A stretch of 64,000 bases of DNA from SZUA-309 sp965215995 (GTDB lineage: Bacteria; Pseudomonadota; Gammaproteobacteria; Pseudomonadales; Azotimanducaceae): NCBI GenBank assembly GCA_965215995.1, contig OZ244128.1, positions 930,001 to 994,000 of the forward strand, given 5' to 3'. Below the pieces are notes generated by a model. That model had not been told where the DNA came from and searched no databases. It saw only the letters and a list, made by a program, of their open reading frames with translations. Both the position numbers and the translations under genes were made by a program. Position 1 is the first letter of the stretch. The number at the start of each line of letters is the position of its first letter. This document shows positions 16,920 to 26,009 of this stretch, one piece after another.

Positions 16920-18290
16920 GTGACTCAGTCGGCGAGCACTGCCACGCCCGCTCCGCTGAAAACGTCGACGCTGTTCTACTACAGCCTGACCGATCTGCCG
17001 GTGGCCATGTCCATTTTTCCGGTGATCGTCTTCATTCCCCGTTTCTATGCCAGCGACGTCGGGGTCTCACTCGCGGTGGTCGGATTCATCATGATCGCCG
17101 TGCGTGTATTCGACGTGATCACCGATCCGCTGATGGGGTATCTGAGCGATCACACCCGCAGCCGCTATGGCCGCCGCAGGCCATGGATCGTCGCGGCCAC
17201 GCCAATCATGATGCTGTCGATTTATCAGCTGTTCATGCCACCGGAAGGGGCAGGTGCGGCGCACATGCTGATCTGGAGCATGGCACTGTCCGTCGCTACC
17301 ACCATGATGCTCATTCCCTACTACGCCTGGGGGGCTGAGCTGTCTACCGACTACCGGGAACGTTCCCGCATCACGGGTGCTCGCGCCATGGCCGGCGTGC
17401 TGGGCAGCCTGACGGCGCAACTCGTCCCGGCCGCGGCTCTGATTCTGTTCGGATTCGGTGGCAGCGCCGCCGTGCTGGAGCTGGTGGGCATCACCATGCT
17501 GATCATCATGCCCATCTGCGTTCTGGCGACGGTCAGCCGCACGCCGGAAGCGCTGATGGAGGTACGCTCGACAGTCCCCGTGTTCGCCGGCCTCAAGCTC
17601 ATGTGGGGCAACGGGCCGTTCAAGCAGCTGGTGCTCGCCTTCATGATCGGCTCCATCGGCTTGAACGTGACCACACCGCTGTACATCTTCTTCGTCGCCG
17701 ACGTGCTGGGCGCCGAAGATCAGGCGATTTTCATGCTTACGTTCTTTTATCTGACCAGCTTCGTGGCGGTGCCGTTCTGGGTTCGACTGGCCAATCGAAT
17801 CGGTAAGCACAAGGCCTACATCGCCGCCTTCGTGCTGATCTCCTCAGCCCACCCGTTCTACCTGTTGCTCGGCGCTGGCGATTTCTGGTGGATGCTGCCG
17901 ATCACCGTGGCCACAGGATTCGCCGCCGGTGGCTTCTCCCAGACGCTGCCGAACTCCATGAAGGCGGACGTGATCGACCTGGACACCTCTGTCAGCGGCG
18001 AGAACCGGGCCGCCCTGTTCTTCTCCGCCTGGTCCTTTGCTCAGAAGGCGACCTCCTCCATCGGAGCGGCCATCGCCATGTTCGGTCTGGCGCTGTTCGG
18101 CTTCGATGCTACCGATGGGGCGGTGAACGGGCCGGACGAAATGTTCGGTCTGCGCTTTCTGTTCTCCACCTTTCCCTCCCTGTTCTTCCTCCTCGGTGCC
18201 CTGATCGTCTGGAACTACCCCATCACCGAGTCACGACATGCGGAGATCCGCCGGGAGATCGCATTGAAGGAGCAGGCAGGACAGCCGTAA
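16920..18290 (+). CDS. MFS transporter, GPH (sugar:cation symporter) type
   Basis: This 456-residue protein has about 12 hydrophobic segments. It has the GPH signature DVITDPLMGYLSDHTRSRYGRRRPW between helices 2 and 3, including the D-P-x-x-G-x-x-D and RYGRRRPW elements. GTG 16920 is chosen as start because GAGG lies 9 nt upstream and the preceding frame overlaps the SDR. In such clusters these carriers probably import the growth substrate with a cation, but the substrate is not assignable. Confidence 0.83.
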   Translation: MTQSASTATPAPLKTSTLFYYSLTDLPVAMSIFPVIVFIPRFYASDVGVSLAVVGFIMIAVRVFDVITDPLMGYLSDHTRSRYGRRRPWIVAATPIMMLSIYQLFMPPEGAGAAHMLIWSMALSVATTMMLIPYYAWGAELSTDYRERSRITGARAMAGVLGSLTAQLVPAAALILFGFGGSAAVLELVGITMLIIMPICVLATVSRTPEALMEVRSTVPVFAGLKLMWGNGPFKQLVLAFMIGSIGLNVTTPLYIFFVADVLGAEDQAIFMLTFFYLTSFVAVPFWVRLANRIGKHKAYIAAFVLISSAHPFYLLLGAGDFWWMLPITVATGFAAGGFSQTLPNSMKADVIDLDTSVSGENRAALFFSAWSFAQKATSSIGAAIAMFGLALFGFDATDGAVNGPDEMFGLRFLFSTFPSLFFLLGALIVWNYPITESRHAEIRREIALKEQAGQP

Positions 18291-18310
18291 AACCGTCACC
18301 CTTGACTGTT
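18291..18310. promoter_or_regulatory. 20-bp operator palindrome, copy B
   Basis: AACCGTCA-CCCT-TGACTGTT begins directly after the MFS stop codon and lies 49 bp before the PPOX start at 18360. It matches copy A (13812-13831) in the whole left arm, in spacing and in 7 of 8 right-arm bases. A weak terminator role is possible, but the stem is short and there is no long T tract. Confidence 0.5.
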
Positions 18311-18359
18311 TCTTCGAGGCACCGAATACTTGCCGTCCGTTCATTGGGGACAGGACAGG

Positions 18360-18953
18360 ATGGTTCAGACGCACGACCACGAGATTGTTTCGATTTACCC
18401 GTTCACCGACCAAGAGGTGGACACCTTCATGACCCTTGCCAACGAGGCCGTGCTCATGTGGGCTACCAAGGACGGCTGGCCGGTCGGGGTCACCCACGCC
18501 TTCTTCTGGAAGGACGGCAAGATCTGGCTCACCTTCGCCGAGCACAGGCATCGAACGGTCGCGATCCGGAGAGACAACCGGGTCTCGGTGAACGTCAGCA
18601 GCGCCAGCTACCGTCCCGACGCACCCGCTGATGCCCCTCGAGGCGCCATCACGTTCAAGGGAACCGCGGAATTCTTCGACGATGACGACACCAAGGCCTG
18701 GTTCTATCCGGCACTGGCGAAGAAGGTGAGTCCGGACAACGATGAGTTCGAGGCCTATTTCAACAACCTGCTCGACTCGCCGCTGCGGGTCGTCATCGCG
18801 ATCACGCCGGTGAAGAAAATCATGTACAACTCGAATACGGCCGGTCGACACATGGCCGGCACCATAGACGAGGACGAGCTGGGCGAACGTCTGGAGGCGG
18901 ACAAGGTGCGCATGAACAGGCTGCGTGCGGAGCGCGGCCTGGAAGAGCGTTAG
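18360..18953 (+). CDS. PPOX-fold protein, paralogue 2
   Basis: This 197-residue split-barrel protein is clearly related to the products at 12156-12716 and 61028-61567. It keeps the ATKDGWPVGV strand, the KIWLTFAE strand, the TKAWFYPALAKK helix and the LLDSPLRVV strand. The C-terminus has an extra charged helix (from about residue 170). ATG 18360 is preceded by GGACAGGA. It probably binds FMN or a deazaflavin, but no catalytic residue can be named. Confidence 0.75.
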   Translation: MVQTHDHEIVSIYPFTDQEVDTFMTLANEAVLMWATKDGWPVGVTHAFFWKDGKIWLTFAEHRHRTVAIRRDNRVSVNVSSASYRPDAPADAPRGAITFKGTAEFFDDDDTKAWFYPALAKKVSPDNDEFEAYFNNLLDSPLRVVIAITPVKKIMYNSNTAGRHMAGTIDEDELGERLEADKVRMNRLRAERGLEER

Positions 18954-18968
18954 GTCAGCACAGAGACC

Positions 18969-19658
18969 TCAGGCGGGAATGACCACTTCTTCGCCTGCCA
19001 GAAAAAGGATCACGCTACCCGGCTCAGCAAAGTTCTGGGCGTCCGTGGCCTGATCCTCCACCATCTGGCGTGAGCTCATGGCAGCGCGAGCTGCGGCCAC
19101 ATCGCCCCAGTAGAGTTCCGTTATCCCATCGAAGGGCGGGCGGTCTTCAGCGTATCGCACCGCCGAAGGGTGGCACTGGGTATAGCACAGAGCCCCCTCG
19201 GTGAGCGCCGCAACCGGGCCGTGCTTCAGCCACCAGTAGCGTTGAAACGCTTCAACGCCGAGCGCATCCTGACACCGGAACGGAAACACGCCTTTGATGT
19301 ATGCACCTTCGTAGAAGGCCGGCAGTCGCATGACCGTTCGCATCATCCCGGAGACTGCGGCGCCAACGCTGGCTTCGTCTGCCAGCAGCTCGTCGAGCTT
19401 CTCTACCTCTGACTCGGCGGCAAGTGCCGCTCGCTCATCGGCAAACCAGAGCTCCGCGACGCCGGTATAGGGAGAACCAGCACTCGGATCCACCTGCTCA
19501 GCCAGAGTCCTGCTCTGTGTGTAACCTGCCAGTGCCGGGAAGCAGGCGCTGATCCTCTCCGCCGCCGCCTCACCGCGGCTCCGGAATGGATCACCTCCCT
19601 CAGGGCCTGCCAGAAAGAAACTGCACTTGAACACCACGCCCCCAAGGACCGACTTCAT
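18969..19658 (-). CDS. Tandem EthD-like (dimeric alpha/beta barrel) protein
   Basis: This 229-residue protein seems to contain two successive EthD-type halves. Each runs from a beta strand to a region ending in Y-T-Q/C plus a 'GVAELWF' or 'GITELYW' strand. The second half has the characteristic FQRYWWLKHGPVAALT helix. EthD-type proteins assist or carry out reactions in cytochrome P450 or polyketide-like pathways. Start set at ATG 19658, since upstream ATGs would nearly abut the divergent transporter gene. It converges with the PPOX gene. Confidence 0.68.
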   Translation of the reverse strand: MKSVLGGVVFKCSFFLAGPEGGDPFRSRGEAAAERISACFPALAGYTQSRTLAEQVDPSAGSPYTGVAELWFADERAALAAESEVEKLDELLADEASVGAAVSGMMRTVMRLPAFYEGAYIKGVFPFRCQDALGVEAFQRYWWLKHGPVAALTEGALCYTQCHPSAVRYAEDRPPFDGITELYWGDVAAARAAMSSRQMVEDQATDAQNFAEPGSVILFLAGEEVVIPA

Positions 19659-19733
19659 CGACTGTAGGTTATACACCGAAAGCATCGAATCTCTTAGCAT
19701 GGCATGAGCACGTACATTGCAGCCTGGAGCATC

Positions 19734-20939
19734 ATGACCACCTCCCTAAACGACCACGCAGACCGCTCGTCGCCATCTGGGCCTGCCGCAAGTCGGAGAA
19801 CACTGCTGTCAGCGGGACTGATGGCATCGCTGCTGGCCCTCTATCTCTTTGCTGAGTATGGCTGGCGCCAGGCTGCGCTCTTTGCCGTCGGCCTGGGTGC
19901 AGGCATCGCCCTATATCATGCCGCGTTTGGTTTCACCGGCGCCTGGCGACAGATGATCAGCAATCGACGCAGCGCCGGCCTGCGTGCGCAGATGATCATG
20001 CTCGCCGCTGCCGTGCTGCTGTTCATGCCGCTGCTCGATGCCGGTGAAGTCTTCGGCACACCGCTTCGTGGCTCGGTCGCACCCCTATCCAGCTCGATTC
20101 TCATCGGTGCTTTTCTGTTCGGGATGGGTATGCAGCTGGGCGGCGGTTGCGCGTCCGGTACCCTGTTCACCGTCGGAGGCGGTAGCGTGCGGATGGTTGT
20201 CACCCTGCTGGCGTTCATCGCCGGCTCGGTACTCGGCGCATACCACTGGTCTGCCTGGCAGGCGGCGCCGAAACTGGCACCGGTTTCGCTGCTTCAGGTT
20301 CTCGGCATGACAGGTGCGATCTTCGTCAGCCTCAGCCTCTTCACCTTGGTATGGTATGGCGCCGGCGTGCTGGAGCGCCGGCGGCACGGTGCGATTGGCA
20401 ATGGCGGCAGCGAGGCCAGCACGAACAATCGCTGGCTACAGGGGCCCTGGCCCCTGATCGCCGGTGCGCTGGCGCTGGCTGCGGTCAATGTGGCCACCCT
20501 GACCCTGGCTGGCAGACCCTGGGGGGTCACCTCCGGATTTGCGCTCTGGGGCGCCAAAGCCGCGGCAGGCATTGGGCTGGATGTCGGGTCCTGGCCTTAC
20601 TGGCAGCGCGCCGGCCCAGCGACAGCGCTGCAATCAAGCCTGCTCGCCGACATCACGTCGGTCATGAACTTCGGGATTCTGCTCGGCGCTATGGCCGCAG
20701 CCGGGCTAGCCGGGCGCTTCGCGCCAGTCTGGCGCATTCCCCTCGGCTCGTTGCTGGCCGCTGTCATCGGCGGGCTGATGCTTGGCTACGGCGCTCGAAT
20801 CGCTTACGGCTGCAACATCGGCGCCTTCTTCAGCGGTCTGGCTTCAGCCAGTCTGCATGGCTGGCTGTGGTTTGCGGCCGCTTTCGCCGGCAATGCAGTC
20901 GCCGTACGGCTGCGGCCGCTGTTCGGCATGACTCGGTAA
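19734..20939 (+). CDS. YeeE/YedE (TsuA-type) sulfur transport family protein
   Basis: This 401-residue, multi-helix membrane protein has two internal repeats carrying the family signatures GMGMQLGGGCASGTLF and YGARIAYGCNIGAFFSG. Each has a conserved Cys that in thiosulfate transporters relays the substrate. Start ATG 19734 is preferred because GGAG lies just upstream. No TusA/YeeD partner gene is adjacent. It probably takes up thiosulfate or a related sulfur species. Confidence 0.85.
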   Translation: MTTSLNDHADRSSPSGPAASRRTLLSAGLMASLLALYLFAEYGWRQAALFAVGLGAGIALYHAAFGFTGAWRQMISNRRSAGLRAQMIMLAAAVLLFMPLLDAGEVFGTPLRGSVAPLSSSILIGAFLFGMGMQLGGGCASGTLFTVGGGSVRMVVTLLAFIAGSVLGAYHWSAWQAAPKLAPVSLLQVLGMTGAIFVSLSLFTLVWYGAGVLERRRHGAIGNGGSEASTNNRWLQGPWPLIAGALALAAVNVATLTLAGRPWGVTSGFALWGAKAAAGIGLDVGSWPYWQRAGPATALQSSLLADITSVMNFGILLGAMAAAGLAGRFAPVWRIPLGSLLAAVIGGLMLGYGARIAYGCNIGAFFSGLASASLHGWLWFAAAFAGNAVAVRLRPLFGMTR

Positions 20940-20949
20940 CCGAGCGCCC

Positions 20950-21714
20950 CTACTTAGGCGCGAAGCGCTGACCCGCATCCACCCGAATGGTGCCGCCGTT
21001 CATCATCGCATTCTCGTAAATGGAGATCGCCTGAATCGCGTAGTGAATGGGACGACCCATGCGCTTCGGGAACGCGGCATCTTTGGTCAGCGCCAGGGCG
21101 AACTCGTCAGGAATTCCGGCGGTGAGGCCCGTGTCGAACAGGCTCGGGGCGATGGCATTGGCTCGTATACCCATGCTGCCGAGATCCCGCGCCATGACGA
21201 AGGTCATTCCGGCAATGCCCGCCTTGGCGGCAGAATAGGCTACCTGTCCGATCTGTCCCTCGAAAGCGGCAATGGACGCGGTGTTGATGATGCAACCTCG
21301 CTCGCCGTCCTCATTAGGCTCGTTTTCAGCCATCTTTGCCGCAACCAGCCGGGAAATGTTGAACGAAGAGATCAGGTTGAGATCGATTACCTGCTGAAAC
21401 TCCTCGAGCGGATGTGGACCTTCCTTGGTCAGGGTTCGTTTCGCCAGACCACCGCCGGCCGTGTTGCAGCAGAAGTGCACCGAGCCACCGAGCGCTTCAA
21501 CGGCCGCATCAATCGCCTCCTCCGTGCCGGTGTAGTCCATCACATTGCACTCATGGAAGGTGCCACCGAGTCGCTCGGCGACTGCTGCACCATCCGATTT
21601 AGGCAGGTCCAGCACAGCCAGGTTGCCCCCCCGCTCCTGCCACAGCTCTGCGGTGGCCAGCGCCATTCCCGATGCGCCGCCAACAAAAATGGCGTTGTGT
21701 CCTTTGATTTCCAT
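20950..21714 (-). CDS. Short-chain dehydrogenase/reductase, 3-hydroxyacyl-CoA dehydrogenase-like
   Basis: A 254-residue SDR with Ser 147, Tyr 160 and Lys 164 (YSAAK) intact. The cofactor loop is slightly unusual: GGASGMA replaces the final Gly of TGxxxGxG by Ala, and NNAG reads NTAG (84-87). The acidic Asp 36 suggests NAD(H). The pattern resembles type II 3-hydroxyacyl-CoA dehydrogenases. ATG 21714 follows GGGGAAA; a longer open frame upstream overlaps the divergent DUF1415 gene and is rejected. Confidence 0.83.
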   Translation of the reverse strand: MEIKGHNAIFVGGASGMALATAELWQERGGNLAVLDLPKSDGAAVAERLGGTFHECNVMDYTGTEEAIDAAVEALGGSVHFCCNTAGGGLAKRTLTKEGPHPLEEFQQVIDLNLISSFNISRLVAAKMAENEPNEDGERGCIINTASIAAFEGQIGQVAYSAAKAGIAGMTFVMARDLGSMGIRANAIAPSLFDTGLTAGIPDEFALALTKDAAFPKRMGRPIHYAIQAISIYENAMMNGGTIRVDAGQRFAPK

Positions 21715-21786
21715 GAGTTTTCCCCGTAATAAAAGACCCACTCTAGCGCGGATTGAAACGGGCAGCCATCTGGCAACCAACCTCTG

Positions 21787-22350
21787 ATGAACACTGAAGC
21801 CATCCTCAATTCGGTAGGAACCTGGGTCGAGCAGCTCGTGGTGGGTGAGCAGCTCTGCCCTTTCGCCAGACAACCGCTGAAGGCAGGCAGAGTACGATTC
21901 GCGGTGACTTTCGTCACGAGCGAAGCAGCGCTTCTGGATGCTCTGGCGGAGGAGATTGCCAGACTCGAACAGAATGCGAGGATCGAGACCACTCTGCTCA
22001 TTCACCCGAACGTGCTCACGGAGTTCGAGTCCTACAATCAGTTCCTCGATGACGTGGACGAACTGATCAGGTCGATGGGTGTGGAAGGCACCTTCCAGGT
22101 CGCCAGCTTCCATCCCGACTACCGTTTCGCCGGGACCGGATCCGAAGACGCAGAGAACTACAGCAACCGCTCGCCCTATCCGCTACTCCACCTTCTTCGG
22201 GAACGGAGCATCGAAGCGGCCATCGATGCCTTTGACGACATCGATGGCGTACCCGAGCGGAACATCCGTCACCTCAGACAGATTGGAGCAGAAACCCTCG
22301 CCGCACGCCTTGCCGCCTGTTTCCGGGACACCGATAGCCCCTTGCTCTAG
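21787..22350 (+). CDS. DUF1415 family protein
   Basis: This 187-residue protein has the family hallmark near its N-terminus (VVGEQLCPFARQPL, residues 18-31) and the central FHPDYRFAGT and NRSPYPLLHLLRE blocks. DUF1415 proteins are mainly proteobacterial and of unknown function. It is divergent from the SDR at 21714 and followed at 96 nt by the FabH-like gene. No clear Shine-Dalgarno is visible. Confidence 0.85.
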   Translation: MNTEAILNSVGTWVEQLVVGEQLCPFARQPLKAGRVRFAVTFVTSEAALLDALAEEIARLEQNARIETTLLIHPNVLTEFESYNQFLDDVDELIRSMGVEGTFQVASFHPDYRFAGTGSEDAENYSNRSPYPLLHLLRERSIEAAIDAFDDIDGVPERNIRHLRQIGAETLAARLAACFRDTDSPLL

Positions 22351-22445
22351 AATAACGGGCTGGCGAACGTGGTCAGGGTGCTGGGATTCATCCTGCGCCT
22401 GGCCGATTACGTACCGAACACTCCAAGCAGCAAGAGGTGCACCCC

Positions 22446-23516
22446 GTGCTGAATGCAGCCATCACCGGCTGGGGTAAATGTGTCCCACCCGCCAAGCTCA
22501 GCAATGATGAGATTGCCGGGATCATGGACACCTCCGATGAATGGATATTCAGCCGCACGGGTATCCGCTCTCGTCGTATCAGTCATGTGCAGACCTCAGA
22601 GCTCGCCTCGGTTGCCGCCCAACGGGCACTGGCTGCTGCAGATTGCGCAGGTGGCGAGCTGGATCTGATCATCATGGCCACCACTTCACCGGACACCCTG
22701 ATCCCGAACATCGCGTCCACTGTTCAGGCGGAGGTGGGTGCGCACTGCGGTGCTTTCGATCTCAATGCTGCCTGCAGCGGATTTCTCTACGGCGTCGGGC
22801 TCGCATCAACACTGGTGCGAAGCGGTCAGCATCAGAAGGTGCTGGTTACAGGCGCCGAACGGCTCAGCTACTACATCGACTGGTCCCGCCGGGACACCGC
22901 CGTGCTGTTCGGCGACGGCGCCGGTGCTGTCGTGGTGGAGGCCTCAGACCAGCCAGGCGGTGTGATCGATTACGCGCTCAACAATGACCCGGACGGTCGG
23001 ACAAACCTCAATTCCGCCTTCGGCACGGGTATGGACCGTTTCGAACCTGCTTCGCTCGACTACTACATCCATCTGGATGGCCCCGAGGTCTTCAAAAAGG
23101 CCGTCACCGGTATGAAGGCACTCTGCGACCAGGTCCTCCGGCGTCAGGGAATCAGCGCGGAAGCGGTGGATCTTGTCATTCCCCATCAAGCCAATGCCCG
23201 TATCATCTCGGCCCTGGGTAAACGCCTGAAGCTGCCTCAAGAAAAGGTCTTCGTAAACATCGCGGAGTACGGAAATACATCCGCCGCCACCGTGCCGATC
23301 GCCCTCTGCGAGGCACTGGAAGCCGGGCGGCTGAAGGCAGGTGATCTTGTGTTGAGCTGTGCCTTCGGTGCCGGGCTCACCTCCGCTGCCATGCTCATTC
23401 GCTGGGGTAATCGTACAGAACCCCTGAGGTGCTCCGATGCACAGCTGCCGTCCTGCGACGAGAGCGGTCGGGAGCTCGTTCAGCGGGCTGTGGACTACTT
23501 CTGCAGCAAGAATTGA
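22446..23516 (+). CDS. 3-oxoacyl-ACP synthase III (FabH) family protein
   Basis: A 356-residue ketoacyl synthase III with the complete triad: Cys 110 in NAACSGF, His 247 in PHQAN and Asn 277 in EYGNTSAA. It condenses an acyl-CoA starter with malonyl-ACP or a similar thioester. The C-terminus carries about 30 residues beyond the normal end. GTG 22446 is favoured over GTG 22437 because AAGAGG lies 9 nt before it and overlaps the earlier codon. It is not beside other fab genes, so a specialised or second FabH is likely. Confidence 0.88.
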   Translation: MLNAAITGWGKCVPPAKLSNDEIAGIMDTSDEWIFSRTGIRSRRISHVQTSELASVAAQRALAAADCAGGELDLIIMATTSPDTLIPNIASTVQAEVGAHCGAFDLNAACSGFLYGVGLASTLVRSGQHQKVLVTGAERLSYYIDWSRRDTAVLFGDGAGAVVVEASDQPGGVIDYALNNDPDGRTNLNSAFGTGMDRFEPASLDYYIHLDGPEVFKKAVTGMKALCDQVLRRQGISAEAVDLVIPHQANARIISALGKRLKLPQEKVFVNIAEYGNTSAATVPIALCEALEAGRLKAGDLVLSCAFGAGLTSAAMLIRWGNRTEPLRCSDAQLPSCDESGRELVQRAVDYFCSKN

Positions 23517-23591
23517 GGAGGACACCCTCGGACATTGCCTATTCCTCTACACGCTTCCGCCACATAGCTTTAAGGGAAAAGGGGGAATCCA

Positions 23592-26009
23592 ATGGAAGAT
23601 CTGAGGCTCGATCCCGCTTCGCTGTTCACACCTTGCCCCGCCGATTCACTCGGGTTCAGAACCACTGAGGAACTGCCCGACCTCGAGGAAACCATCGGCC
23701 AGGATCGGGCGCTGGAAGCGCTCCGCTTCGGCGTCGGTATCCGCAGCCAGGGATTCAACCTCTACGCTCTGGGTCCAGCGGGCAGCGGCCGCCACTCGGT
23801 GGTTAGAAGGCTGATCTCGAGGCGGGCGGTGGATGAGCCGGTGCCACCGGACTACTGCTACGTCTTCAACTTCACCAGCCCCAACAAACCCCGGGCGCTT
23901 TCTCTACCCGCAGGCAGGGGCAGCCAGCTGGCCGAAGACATGCTTCAGTTGATCGATGAGCTCAGAAGCGTGGTTCCAGAAGCGCTGGAGTCAGATGAGT
24001 ACCGGGCACGGCGCCAGGAGTTCGAGGAGATCTTCCGGGAGAAGCAAGGCAGTGCATTCGAGGAGCTGCAGACCAATGCCGAAGCCCAGGATGTCCGACT
24101 CCTGCGAACCCCATCGGGATTCGTGTTCGCCCCGATGCGCCACGGGGAAGTGATCGAGCCCGATGAGTACAACCGGTTACCCCAGGCAGAGCAGGACGCC
24201 ATCGAGCAGCGGGTAGCGTCACTGCAGGAGCAGCTGGACGCCTTGATTCAGCAGATGCCGCGCTGGCGCAGGGATATGCAGCAGCAGATCAGGGCACTGA
24301 ATCGGGATGTGGTGATGTCGGTGGTGGGCCAGCTCATGAGCGAGCTGCTGCTCAAGTACGCAGACCTCGCGGACGTGCTCGACTACCTCGGGCTCGTCCA
24401 GACCGACATCGTCGATCACGCCGACCAGTTCGGTCACCAGGGCGAGAGCATGCCCATGCTCGCGGGCATGCTCATGGGCGAAAAGGAGCAGAGCGCGCCG
24501 TTCACGAACCGCTACCAGGTCAATGTGCTGATCGACAACGGCGAGTTGGCAGGCGCCCCCGTTGTCGAGCCCGACAACCCGACATTTCAGAACCTGGTCG
24601 GCACCGTCGAGCACCAGGTCCAGCTGGGCGCACTGATCACCGACTTCACCATGATCCGCTCGGGCGCTCTCCACGAAGCAAACGGCGGTTACCTGGTGCT
24701 CGACGCCCGCAAGCTCCTGATGCAGCCCTATGCCTACGAAGGGCTCAAACGGATGCTGCGGTCCCGGGAAGTCACCATCGAGTCGCTGGGTCAGGCGCTG
24801 AGCATGGTGAGCACCGTATCGCTCGAGCCCGAGAGCATTCCGCTCGACGTCAAGGTGGTGCTGGTCGGCGAGCGCTACCTCTACTACCTGCTCTGCCAGT
24901 ACGACGAGGAGTTCAACGACCTGTTCAAGGTGGCGGCCGACTTCGACGATCAGATGGATCGTCTCCCGGACACCACCCGTCAATTCGCAGCCTTCCTGGC
25001 TACCTTCGCACGCAGGGAAGACCTCCGACCGCTGGATGCAGGCGGGGTCGCCAGAGTGATCGAGTACGCCTCGAGGATGGTGAGTGATGCTGAGAAGCTC
25101 AGCACCCGGTTCGGTAGGATCGGCGACATCCTGCGAGAGGCGGACCATCACGCTCGGTTGGCCGGTAACGGTCCCATTACGGCCGAATATGTACAGGGCA
25201 CGATCGATGCCCGTGAGAAACGTCACGCGCGAGTTCGCGAACGGCTTCTGGAATCGACCCTGCGCGGCACCTTGCTGGTCAGCACAGCAGGTTCGGTTGT
25301 CGGTCAGATCAACGGCCTCTCGGTGCTGCAGCTCGGTGAGCATGCCTTCGGTCATCCAACCCGTATCACCGCGCGGGTGCGGATGGGCAGGGGCGAGGTA
25401 GTGGACATCGAGCGGGAGGTGGAGCTTGGCGGTCCGCTTCACTCAAAGGGCGTGATGATCCTCGCCGGTTATCTCGGCGGCCGGTACAGCCAGGACCATC
25501 CCCTCACCCTGCGGGCGAGCCTGGTGTTCGAGCAGTCCTACGCCGGCGTGGACGGCGACAGCGCATCTGCTGCCGAGCTGATCGCGTTGCTCTCCAGCCT
25601 CGCCGGTCTGCCCATCAGGCAGTCGCTGGCGATCACCGGTTCCATCAACCAGCTGGGCCAGATCCAGCCAATTGGCGGCGTCAACGAGAAGATCGAAGGC
25701 TTTTTCGATCTGTGCGCGAACAGCGAAGGTGGACTCACTGGCGAGCAAGGTGTGGTGATCCCGAGGGCCAACGTGAAGCATCTTTGTCTCCGCCAGGATG
25801 TGGTCGCGGCTGCGGAACGGGGCGCCTTCCATGTCTATGCCGTCGAGACCGCGGACGAGGCCCTCACCTTGTTTACCGGGGTGGCGGCAGGCGATCGTGA
25901 TGACACGGGTGCTTACCCCGCGGAAACTGCCAACCAGATGATTGAAATACGTCTGGCGGCAATGGCGGAAACGGCGGAGAGACGTGCCAGGGAGCTTGCC
26001 GGCCGATGA
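23592..26009 (+). CDS. Lon-like ATP-dependent protease (AAA_32/Lon C domain)
   Basis: This 805-residue protein has an N-terminal ATPase-like region, a central helical insert and a C-terminal Lon serine protease domain. The protease dyad is present: Ser in DGDSASAAEL and Lys in GGVNEKIEGF. The nucleotide loop at 61-69 reads GPAGSGRHS, with Arg-His where Walker A has Lys, so canonical ATP binding is doubtful. The NGGYLVLDARKLL element is typical of this Lon-like group. GGGGGA precedes the ATG. It is coupled to the Usp gene by an ATGA overlap. Confidence 0.87.
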   Translation: MEDLRLDPASLFTPCPADSLGFRTTEELPDLEETIGQDRALEALRFGVGIRSQGFNLYALGPAGSGRHSVVRRLISRRAVDEPVPPDYCYVFNFTSPNKPRALSLPAGRGSQLAEDMLQLIDELRSVVPEALESDEYRARRQEFEEIFREKQGSAFEELQTNAEAQDVRLLRTPSGFVFAPMRHGEVIEPDEYNRLPQAEQDAIEQRVASLQEQLDALIQQMPRWRRDMQQQIRALNRDVVMSVVGQLMSELLLKYADLADVLDYLGLVQTDIVDHADQFGHQGESMPMLAGMLMGEKEQSAPFTNRYQVNVLIDNGELAGAPVVEPDNPTFQNLVGTVEHQVQLGALITDFTMIRSGALHEANGGYLVLDARKLLMQPYAYEGLKRMLRSREVTIESLGQALSMVSTVSLEPESIPLDVKVVLVGERYLYYLLCQYDEEFNDLFKVAADFDDQMDRLPDTTRQFAAFLATFARREDLRPLDAGGVARVIEYASRMVSDAEKLSTRFGRIGDILREADHHARLAGNGPITAEYVQGTIDAREKRHARVRERLLESTLRGTLLVSTAGSVVGQINGLSVLQLGEHAFGHPTRITARVRMGRGEVVDIEREVELGGPLHSKGVMILAGYLGGRYSQDHPLTLRASLVFEQSYAGVDGDSASAAELIALLSSLAGLPIRQSLAITGSINQLGQIQPIGGVNEKIEGFFDLCANSEGGLTGEQGVVIPRANVKHLCLRQDVVAAAERGAFHVYAVETADEALTLFTGVAAGDRDDTGAYPAETANQMIEIRLAAMAETAERRARELAGR

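Noticed and set aside
24219..25442. 407-codon minus-strand open frame inside the Lon-like gene
   Set aside because: Antisense shadow of a clear Lon-like coding sequence; composition (many His/Val/Leu) is typical of reversed frames.
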